Source: Micromonospora fulviviridis (lineage in GTDB: Bacteria > Actinomycetota > Actinomycetes > Mycobacteriales > Micromonosporaceae). From it: a stretch of 64,000 nucleotides of DNA. The translations under genes were made by a program, and so were the position numbers. Below are positions 52,001-57,466 of the stretch, in pieces. The notes beneath the pieces were generated by a model. The model was not told the origin of the DNA and searched no databases. It saw only the letters and a program-made list of their open reading frames with translations. Numbering within the stretch: position 1 is the first letter of the stretch; every line of letters begins with the position of its first letter. The stretch covers positions 1-64,000 of the forward strand of contig NZ_BMRA01000010.1 in NCBI RefSeq assembly GCF_014648395.1. The letters run 5' to 3'.

Positions 52001-54127
52001 ACCGGTTTGGGCAACACGGTGGCCGGCGACGGTGGCGCCGTGTACGTGCGGGACGCCGCGGACGGGCTCGTGGGTGTCGCATCCGGCGGTACGCAGCGTT
52101 ACGCCTGGACCGATCTGCACACCGACGTGGTGGGCGAGTTCAGCGGCACGGGCACGGCGCTGACCGCATCGGTGGCCTACGACCCGTGGGGCAAGGTGCT
52201 GTCCAGCACCGGGATGATCGGCAAGCTCGGCTACCAGTCGGAGTGGACCGACCAGGGCACCGGCCGGGTCAACATGTGGGCACGGTGGTACGACCCGGAG
52301 ACGGGCGCATTCGACACCCGTGACGATGTCACGCTCAACCCCACCCCCACGTCGGGGGCGGCGAACAGGTTCGCGTACGCCGAGGCGGACCCGGTGGGCA
52401 ACACCGACACCACCGGGCATGCGGTGGACGGCAAGTGCGGCGAGTACGACTACGCGTGCGAGCTGAAGAAGTACGACGCCGCGATCGCCCAATACACCCG
52501 TGACCTCACGCAGCACCAGCGAGACGTCAAGTTCGCCGGCGAGGAGATCGCCCGGCAGGAAGCCGAGTACCAGCGGGCGGAGCGGGAGAGCCAAACCTCG
52601 CTGTTCGACATCCTGCTCCAGGTCGGCGTCGGGATGCTCCTCGACATGATCGGCTGGACGTCGCTGATGGGATGCCTCGACGGAGGCGTCTGGGACTGCA
52701 TCGACCTCGCCACCAACTTCCTCGGACCAATCAAGGCACTCAAGATCGGCAAGTCGCTGTATCGGGCTGTCGACCGCGCCTTCAGCGGGTACCGAATGTG
52801 GAAACGGATCGTCGAGGGCGCCCGCACAATCATGCGCCGGGCGCAGGACCTGATGAATCAGGCGCGCAAGCACCTCAACGACCTCATGCAGAAGCTTCCG
52901 AAGAAGCCCAAACCGCCCAAGAAGAAGCCCAAGCCGCCGGTCAAGCCCAAGCCCAAGCCGAAGCCCAAGCCCAAGCCCAAGCCCAAACCGTCCAAGCCAG
53001 CCACACCACCGAAGGCGAAGCAGTCGCCGAAGCGGCAGGAGAAGCCGGACAGGACCGCGCCGAAGCAGAACCGGCCCGAGCAGAACCGGCCGGAGCGGCG
53101 TCGTGACTCTGATCCGGCTCAGGACAAGGAGCCTGAACCGACGTCATGCAGTGGGGACCTGCGGACGCACAGCTTCGACCCGAACACGCGGGTGTTGATG
53201 GCCGACGGCAGCACGCGGCCGATCTCCGAGGTCAACGTCGGTGACACCGTGGCTACCACAGACCCGTCGACGGGCAAGCACAGCGACCAGCAGGTGACCC
53301 TGCTGCACGCCAACCGGGACACCGAGCTGACCGACGTGACCGTTTCTGTCGTGCCTGTCGTGCCTGTCGACCAGGCGGCGCGACCCACCGGTGAGGGCGA
53401 CGGGGAACGCAGCACCCGCGGACCGACCCGGTCGGTGCTGCACACCACCGCGCACCACCCGTTTTGGGACGCCAGCACCGGTCAGTGGGTCGACGCTGCC
53501 GATCTGACTCCCGGCGAATCGATGCTGGTCGGTCCCGACGGACAGATCCAGTACGTTACCGCCGTCCGCAACTTCACCGGCGCCGAGGTGATGCGCGACC
53601 TCACCGTCGCCACCACCCACACGTACTATGTGATCGCTGGCAGTGCTCCGGTCCTGGTACATAACAACGACCCCGGCTTTATCAACCTCGGCGTCTCCGG
53701 TGGCGAGTCATGCCCAGTCGGCCGTGGCGCGAATTCATGGACGCCGAATTCTGCTGACGGGTACTCCAGCTATGACAAAGCTGGTGGCTGGTTGCAGGTG
53801 CATGGGCCGGCCAGAAACTACGCGACGCCGGGCGGGCCTAAATTGAACTGGGAGCACGTCGTTGAGCAAAGTCAAGGAAAGCAGGGGCCAGGGAGGTCCA
53901 ACTTTCCGCAGGAGTGGATCAATAACGCTGATAATATGTTCCTTCAAGATCAAAGCATAAATTTTGCCAAGAATGGGTACTATGCGAAAACCTTCAACTG
54001 GACGGGTGGAAAGCCGATCCGGGATATGCTTGCGGATATGCCTTTCCATCAGCAATGGGACTTTGGGATGTACGTAAATAACACGCTCAGGACACGTGGG
54101 AAATCGGGTCTAGTGGGAGATGTGTAG
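43091..54127 (+). CDS. Secreted RHS-repeat polymorphic toxin with LamG, ricin, HINT and HNH-like tip
   Basis: 3678 residues; ATG preceded by GGAGGAG. In order: signal peptide (1-27); propeptide-like region; DNRLRE-like domain (about 350-535); DUF6531 start of the RHS region (NSGRGFDPSIGNYTTATRDA, about 654); LamG 1 (about 893-1260) interrupted by a ricin B lectin (about 1021-1153, QQW / QKW repeats); LamG 2 (about 1320-1537); YD repeats; LamG 3 (about 2054-2254); many YD repeats; RHS core end (RWYDPETGAFDTRDDV, about 3030-3111); hydrophobic pre-toxin segment (about 3170-3235); Pro/Lys stalk (about 3270-3311); HINT pretoxin (about 3357-3525, VLMADGSTRPISEV to VLVHNN); toxin tip (3526-3678) with WEHVVEQSQ (H3589) and an Asn-rich NNADNM motif, HNH-like. 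The tip is much more AT-rich than the body. Presumably exported, auto-processed and delivered to competitors. Confidence 0.9.
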   Translation: MRRRIAVVTTLALALSLGVPQGAVPEDGGFPLPSLSSWFRQLPAWADVRGVPVQKSAGGAKNRDHYVSAEQTRADGGQGQAPGRGRGAVDAENPAPPPTKTWTAPPLSGENSFNEQTSKRVPQRSSARYDEFQNADGSFTRRLYGSRVNFKGAGGEYQPIDTALIRRGGRWAMGANSIDVNLATRGSAGAADPLASVTTASGHSLAYGLQGAAQVTAVVEGSTATYPEILPGTDIELAAFADGLKETIVLKSPAAGNQWVFPLRLDGLTPQLRSDGSIALLDAKGELALRVPQGYMEDSNVHPKSGAPAQSSAVTYELITVNGGPALRVTADAAWLADPARRFPVRVDPSTMDTVDTGDVFVDNDSSTTNHNTDDLPVGTWNNGTSISRSFIHFDEFDNDGLVGTQIKAAKLFLYHTWSWNCGDNTPFFVRQIHEPWTVDSLTNNAGLAAGPTFGVAIGSLTITNNSPACGNTSGDRSVGKWWSVPLSLTTFNAWSTRDIGNNGLALTASETSSTGFKRFTSANYGAAYKPYLQLTYDLNEYPQVNEQYPGYGQAVQTLTPELLADAHDPDKFPKSLQYKFTVYGSDSKTQIATSNWITKKSWTLPSGVLTWGESYYWTVQVSDGLLVDNAAPPKYLLVTPVPQPSITSGLSQNSGRGFDPSIGNYTTATRDAMVNTVGPPLEITRSYNSIDPRSGHAFGAGWSTMADARATERYASGTTVVNTVVVTYPNGREMAFGRNGNGTFSSPAGRTVTLSTVTGGYKLLEKDGTSYEFLTSQGSGRYAVTKVKDVSGRALTFTYTSGLMTKMTAASGRTLTLGWATPPGASAAHVASVSTDPVTVDGQTTQNTWTYSYAGDALTQACPPTSSTQCHTYTYTNGSLYQTAVSNALPHSYWRLTETSGTTAASSVLENAGADNGIYSNVTLGQPGPLAASAATAAGFNGTSSQVSVPAKLVGDASQQAISMWFKTSGGDGVLYGQSWESATASTAKGAYNPTLYIGSNGKLVGGFPTAPTLGTSIGSLIAYGQGQCLEVPGNSSANGVILALGPCTGAANQQWTWTADRELRVTSGGAVKCAGVSGGGIANGVDVVTWSCTGAVDQKWDVRANGQIINDNSTKCLDSVGDGSQNGAEMQIWACGRANQTDQSFVARAHNPMQSAASVADNQWHHVVLSASGNKQQMFVDGVQVAQQTGVAVQDMSPVYSYIGTGFLGGGWPNQSHGSTISNLGARDHFTGSVAEVALFDTPVTDQMVGDIYRARTPVTPLTTVRRPSGNATAQVAYDGVTGRVSQMTDGNGGVWRPLPASVAGTTKIYESTVLGGAPSNYWRLAETGTVDAVNEVNGDIASYSSVTLGGTPGPFGPSAPAASFNGTSSYLRLPGAEIPPATADDRSVGLWFKTSSSAGGVLAGFQTYALGQSGDLQWLPALYIGVDGKLRGTFCYCTGAGAMTSTTTVNDGKWHSAVLTRTATGQALYLDGKQIGTKTTTSTETRTLDYGYIGAGKVSTHWPSTPTNLNGYFNGQIAEVAFYRSSLDAKHVEAQFKARDAVKAAAVPGVTYTVVHPDDAQSKDVHDLQAGRKVAEIDVRGFTTRFGYSSKGYLRTVTDPNGNMTINEHDVRGNVVSTTTCQDRSANKCSTSYSTYYPDATTQTPPANVLNDRLLEKREAGSTSASDNTYLTTYTYDPVTGNRTATTDPLGRRTTIAYTDGTTVAAFGGGFAPPGLPSTITKPGGGVVRIVYFANGDIAEVTDPAGLVTRYEYDQLGRTTKEIDVVGGVPSSTTAFKHDALDRVVERTDPATTNQVTGATHTPVTAVAYNEDGLPVSETVSDSTGGDAPRTVTYGYDSHGRRVTETDARGKTLTLGYDPYGRVDRQTHADGSIVRTDYDALGNELAVVVEDYTGDPNNPSAPTDLVVKSMAYDPGGRLASVTDAMGWKTEYTYTDNNLLATVTRRDPSTGASFVQENNSYDAAGNLVSQTTNNGLTRTDRTYDAVGRGRTATLDPNGLNRTTSHTYSANDDVLSTTLTQGGTLVGASEALYDPLGRVLSSTTYTGGGATPVGRWKLDETTGGTAVDSTGNNAGTLPASGVSWSTDHGGSAQFTGTTAIETAGPAVDATAGFTVAAWVYLTDGTAKHKAVAARGALQDAFSLGFDDATTEWRFNMKDSDTTGSAGKAAKTSASGQLNTWTHLAGTYDPASGTMSLYVNGVLKHTATATAALTPRKSVLIGAGTWNGVLENFWQGRVDDVQIYSRPLNGSEVGQVHSGALPAADARVIRTSYTLDVDGSITSTTDPRGNTTYVTNDEVGRAVVTTSPAVSTVVGEQAPVTAVSTVRLGYNTFGELTEQQDPNGNVTVVRYDAAGQPVETQLPAYTPPGSSNPIAAKTTNVYNAVGQVVSTSDPLGAETSIVYDQLGRAAKVTAPDGGVSRFEYNLNGDLLSQTDPTGAKGTATYDYLGRTLTSTEVVRQTGQAHTTTFGYVSSPWPTSITSPTGVVTRQDYNTAGEQTSVTDAARNTTTTQYDGAGRPVRVTAPDQTYQTMAYDLAGRAISAKSYSPGATSAPADDVLLRTVSSQYDTAGNLVAATDARGTTKTFAFDAAGQLVSQTEPISGSDQIVTTFGYDLAGRQTRFTDGRGNRFITTYNPWGLVESQIEPATTAYPTLADRTFTMSYDAAGQLVRLDSPGGVSVTSEYDDLGRLVRSSGAGAQATTVDRTFGYDAAGRMTSFVGSAGETTVEYDDRSLPVTIGGVSGASSYAYNGDGSLTSRTDAAGTTSYTYDTAGRPATVVNPTAGTNLSYGYNTLSQVSSITYGAGGNVRSFGYDELHRVTSDELKTSGGTSIAKIQYGWDLNDNVTSKTTTGLTGAAANTYTYDLADRLIGWNNGTTPVVYAYDKSGNRVQAGSKTFAYDARNQLLSSSDGASYEYTPRGTLARTRSGGQDTDTVTDAFNQVESQGAAGGVASTYTYDGLGRLIQPNLTYTGLGNTVAGDGGAVYVRDAADGLVGVASGGTQRYAWTDLHTDVVGEFSGTGTALTASVAYDPWGKVLSSTGMIGKLGYQSEWTDQGTGRVNMWARWYDPETGAFDTRDDVTLNPTPTSGAANRFAYAEADPVGNTDTTGHAVDGKCGEYDYACELKKYDAAIAQYTRDLTQHQRDVKFAGEEIARQEAEYQRAERESQTSLFDILLQVGVGMLLDMIGWTSLMGCLDGGVWDCIDLATNFLGPIKALKIGKSLYRAVDRAFSGYRMWKRIVEGARTIMRRAQDLMNQARKHLNDLMQKLPKKPKPPKKKPKPPVKPKPKPKPKPKPKPKPSKPATPPKAKQSPKRQEKPDRTAPKQNRPEQNRPERRRDSDPAQDKEPEPTSCSGDLRTHSFDPNTRVLMADGSTRPISEVNVGDTVATTDPSTGKHSDQQVTLLHANRDTELTDVTVSVVPVVPVDQAARPTGEGDGERSTRGPTRSVLHTTAHHPFWDASTGQWVDAADLTPGESMLVGPDGQIQYVTAVRNFTGAEVMRDLTVATTHTYYVIAGSAPVLVHNNDPGFINLGVSGGESCPVGRGANSWTPNSADGYSSYDKAGGWLQVHGPARNYATPGGPKLNWEHVVEQSQGKQGPGRSNFPQEWINNADNMFLQDQSINFAKNGYYAKTFNWTGGKPIRDMLADMPFHQQWDFGMYVNNTLRTRGKSGLVGDV

Positions 54128-54132
54128 AAATC

Positions 54133-54507
54133 ATGAGATCTATGGACAGCGTATACAACCTGGCAGTTGACTATGGAGTTGAAGGCGTGGTGCCGGCCGA
54201 CGCGCCACTCGGGGTTGCCAAGCTTGCCCATGTCCATCGGGTCTTCAATGCAATTATGGGCGGTGGCTTCGGCTTTGCGATGGAAGTCATCGAACCCGAT
54301 GAGTTCGAACGCGCGATTGACGGTTTCCGGTACCTGAACCTCGTCGAGGTTGCGGACCTGCTAGCTGAATTAGTTAGGAGCTATGGCGAATCCAGCTACG
54401 ACGAGCGCAAGGAAGAGTCCTTTGATGCGTTAATCAACCAGAGCGCCTTGGTTCTGGATGCCTATCGACGAAAGGCGGCCGAAGAACCATCCGACTTTGG
54501 GCTTTGA
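54133..54507 (+). CDS. Probable immunity protein of the RHS toxin
   Basis: A 124-residue acidic soluble protein 5 bases after the toxin stop (MRSMDSVYNLAVDYGVEGVV). It is mostly helical with NAIMGGGFGFAMEVIEPDEF and FRYLNLVEVADLLAELV. I do not recognise a named immunity family with certainty; a distant DMP19-like pattern is possible. Position, size, acidity and the shared drop in GC with the toxin tip support the immunity call. Confidence 0.65.
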   Translation: MRSMDSVYNLAVDYGVEGVVPADAPLGVAKLAHVHRVFNAIMGGGFGFAMEVIEPDEFERAIDGFRYLNLVEVADLLAELVRSYGESSYDERKEESFDALINQSALVLDAYRRKAAEEPSDFGL

Positions 54508-55176
54508 TGCCTCGACCCCGTGTTTGGCTGGTTGTGTGGACCGCTTCTGCAATCCGACAGTTGCTTGGAGGTGCAAGGGGGCCGCGATGAGTGATCCACC
54601 GTCCGGGCCGTCGATGCGGTGGGTCTGTCCCCTTCTCGGTGAACGCGCTCCGTGTTGAGGCGATGCCTTCGCCTGCTGCGGTGTGCGGAGTTCCGTCCAT
54701 GTTGCCATCAGGGTTGCCGGCAAGCGAGGCGACAAGGGTTGCGTCCGCCGTCACCGTCGCAATCGATGCCACCCCCGTCGTACGCGCGCTGCTGCTGGAA
54801 TGCCTCCCCTGGGCCGCCCGACCGCTGTCACGACGTCGACATCACCCGCCGCACCCTCGACCCACACCCGACTCGGCACCCAGGACGCCGCCGAACCCTT
54901 ACTGCGCCGCGCACCGGCCGGCTACGACCACAGTCGCACCCGCGAAACCGCCCTCTACCAAACCTGGCTCGCCAAAGGCCACGCCCGCGCCCGGCAACCG
55001 CAGTCCCGCGAGCCAGGCATTGCCGCCGCCCGCGACGGCGTGGAGTGGATGCTGGCCCTAGCCTCAGACGGAACGGCCCAGCCCTGCGGGCGCACGCACA
55101 TGCCGCGAAGCGCTCGGCAGGTCACCGGACTGGTCTGCACGTAGCCAAGGGCGGAGCCAGAAAGGGGCTCTCGCTG
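54508..55176. other. Gene-poor region with a regulator fragment
   Basis: Apart from the TPR-like fragment at 54869-55075, no gene is supported. Several overlapping frames are open because the sequence is GC-rich. Confidence 0.4.
54869..55075 (+). pseudogene. Fragment of a TPR-containing regulator
   Basis: The frame reads RLGTQDAAEPLLRRAPAGYD, then HSRTRETALYQTWLAKGHAR, close to the C-terminal TPR-like repeats of Streptomyces-type XRE regulators (…YDxxRxRETALYxTWLAxxH…). No HTH part, start codon or ribosome site is present, and the frame soon loses similarity. Confidence 0.4.
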
Positions 55177-55494
55177 TCAGCGCCCGCTGGGCTCCGGCGG
55201 CTCGTCGAAGGTCAGCGTCAGGGTGCTGTGGAAGGCGGAGGATTGGGTGCCTTCTCGTCGTTTGCCGTCTGGCTCAGTGTTGCCCGTCCACACCTTCACC
55301 GCCCGGTGCGCGAACCCATCCTGGGTCTCAGCCTCGGCCAGGAACGAGACCCTCTGCCCGGCGGCGAGCTGCCTAAGCCCGTTCACGGCGATCACCGAGA
55401 AGTGGACCCAACACCCGCCGGGCACACCCGGACCGTCGATGATGCCCCATCCCTCGTCGCTGTGATAGGTCCGTACGACTCCCGAGCTTGCCAT
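55177..55494 (-). CDS. Cold-shock-domain protein
   Basis: A 105-residue protein; ATG 55494 begins MASSGVVRTYHSDEGWGIID. The CSD spans residues 4-70: GVVRTYHSDEGWGII is the RNP1-like strand (usual KGFGFI replaced by EGWGII), CWVHFSVI is the RNP2-like strand, then GQRVSFLAEAETQDGFAHRA. A 35-residue polar tail is extra. The changed aromatic positions suggest an altered or weaker single-strand nucleic-acid binding surface. Longer upstream starts are rejected. Confidence 0.8.
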   Translation of the reverse strand: MASSGVVRTYHSDEGWGIIDGPGVPGGCWVHFSVIAVNGLRQLAAGQRVSFLAEAETQDGFAHRAVKVWTGNTEPDGKRREGTQSSAFHSTLTLTFDEPPEPSGR

Positions 55495-56460
55495 CCCTTG
55501 ATTCTGTCTCGAGCCGACATTCGCGAAGAGCAATGCCCCGCCGGCATCATCAACTGCCGCTGATAAGGCGCGGCATTCATGAGCACGTCCGGTCGACGAT
55601 CGGGCCCTGGGAGCGGGGCGGGAGCGACTGAGCCTAACGGGTTGCTGGGCGGGCGTCGGCGTTAGCCAGTGCCGCTCGGGCAAGGGGCCACGATCTCTAA
55701 CGAACGACCTGCAGGACGGTCCGTCTCAGCTTGGCCGCAGCAGCCGGGTAAGCCCTGGCTCGGGGAGCAGGTTGGGAGCAACAGGGTGTACTGAACGGCC
55801 CTCAACCGCACCGAACGGCACCGGACGGCACGCAACTGCACCCACCTCTGCCTGCGGCTTCGCGTTTTTGCAGGTCAGAGTGGGTGCGGCGTCCTGCTTC
55901 ACACGGAGTGCTCAGCGGTTTCGCGCAGCAGTCGACGGCGTCCTATGTTGCCTGGCAGGGGAGTATGCGCAGGTCGCAGCAGTAAGGAGCGGCTGGACGG
56001 CCTGGCCTTGCGCTTGGGAGCAGATTGGGTGCAGGCCGGTGAAGCGGTCACCGCGCCCGAAGTGCTCACCGACACCGGACAGGGGCGAGGCTTTGACCTG
56101 CGGTGATGCGGTCGAGCGGTGCGGCGTGACCTCCCAGAGAACACCGAAGTGGTCAAGGTTCGCTGCTCCCGGTCTCGCTAGTGCCCGCTGTCGGCCGGGG
56201 GCTCGTTGACGCCGCTCGCGAGGTCGTGCTGCATCGACCTACGGCTCTGGCATCCGCCGTGGCGGCGCCGGTATACATCCCGGGGGCTGAGACACGAATC
56301 CCACCGGCAACCTCCTGGCCAGGGATTCCACTCCGGTGACCTCTTCGGCGCGCCCGAAGGAATCAGCTTGGCCAGGTCGCGGGACCGAGGGCCGGGCTGG
56401 TGTCCCCGCCGCCGCGCTACTGATCCACTAATCGGATAGTCGCCTTCCCGTGCCGGCGGC
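55495..56460. other. Intergenic region holding repeat copy B
   Basis: It contains the most complete repeat copy (55758-56359). No intact gene is seen. A frame open across the repeat (55772-56209) is not kept in copy A. Confidence 0.5.
55758..56359 (+). repeat. Dispersed intergenic repeat, copy B (most complete)
   Basis: The 5' part (55758-55975) is shared with copy C. The middle (55898-56167) is shared with copy A. The 3' part (56229-56359, hairpin core at 56335-56359) is shared with copies A and D, and the core alone with E. The shared blocks suggest a unit of about 600 bp from which the other copies are partial. Confidence 0.75.
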
Positions 56461-57300
56461 TCAGTCGACGGCGCGGGTGATTTCCTCGTAGGCCGCGTAG
56501 TTCTCCGCCAGCTCGGCGAGCTTGCCGCGGACCATGGTGAGGCCGAAGCTGCCGAGGGCCAAGCGCAATGGCGGGTTCTCGATGCCGGTGATGTCGGCGA
56601 TCGCGGACATCGACTTCTCGACGTCGGCGCGCACCGAGGTCTTGCCGAACGCCGCCATAGCGTCCCGGGCCGGGTCGTAGTCGTCCAGGGGCGTCGCGGC
56701 TTGGCGCAGGTTCTGGAAGAACGGGGTGGTGAACCCGGCCGGTTCGACGATGGTCACGTCGATGCCGAGCGGGGCGACCTCCTTCGCCAGGCCCTCACCG
56801 ATGCCCTCGACGGCGAACTTCGAGCTGGTGTAGCTGGACATGGTCGGCAGGCTGACCTGGCCGCCCATCGACGAGGTGATGAGGATGTGGCCGGCCCGCC
56901 GTTGACGCATCTGGGGCAGGATCGCCTGGATGACGGCCACCACGCCGAAAACGTTGGTCTCGTACTGGTCGCGCCACTGGTCGAGGGAGACCTCCTCCAC
57001 CGTCCCCAGCTGCGCGTACCCGGCGTTGTTGACCACGGCGTCGAGCTGGCCGAACCGTTCGGTGGCCGCGCTGATGGCGGCGCGGATCGTCTCCGGCTTC
57101 GTGACGTCGAGGGGAAGCACGAGCACACCGGGGAGTTCGGCGAAGGACGGGTCGGCCTTCGGCGGATCGCGCAGGGTCGCAGCGACGTTCCAGCCGCGAC
57201 GGGCGGTTGCCTTAATTTCCGCCTCCGCTGGATGCCCCTGGACGTGCCCTGGACGTCGGCTGGAGTGCCGCGCCGCCGATCGGGCGGAGTGACGATTCAT
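56461..57300 (-). pseudogene. Short-chain dehydrogenase/reductase with eroded N-terminus
   Basis: From RRGWNVAATLRDPPKADPSF onward this is a clean classical SDR: LPLDVTKPE, AVVNNAGYAQLG, ILITSSMGGQ, then SYTSSKFAVEG (catalytic Ser-Tyr-Lys set) and VEPAGFTTPFF. The first β-strand and the TGxxxGxG cofactor motif are absent in this frame. A neighbouring frame just upstream still reads GTSRGIQ, a damaged version of GTSSGIG. So a frameshift plus substitutions destroyed the NAD(P)-binding start. It is divergent from the GH97 operon. Confidence 0.7.
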
Positions 57301-57466
57301 CCATCAGGGATAGGCAGAATAGCGATTTTAGTGGATGTAGGACGCACAAGGACTGTCGAAACATCCAGGTCGGCAGAGCGAAGCGTCATACCGTGCAGGT
57401 CCGACACACCCTAGTCTCGACCAGCGAAGTCTCTGGGCCAGGCCACCCGGCGCCAGGCACCCGAGC

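Noticed and set aside
52898..53020. Short tandem repeat (Pro-Lys codons) that could resemble a CRISPR or satellite array
   Set aside because: It is in-frame coding for the Pro/Lys stalk of the RHS toxin, with no spacers.
55772..56209. Plus-strand 145-residue open frame across repeat copy B
   Set aside because: In copy A the same sequence is interrupted and shifted, so the conservation is nucleotide-level, not protein-level.
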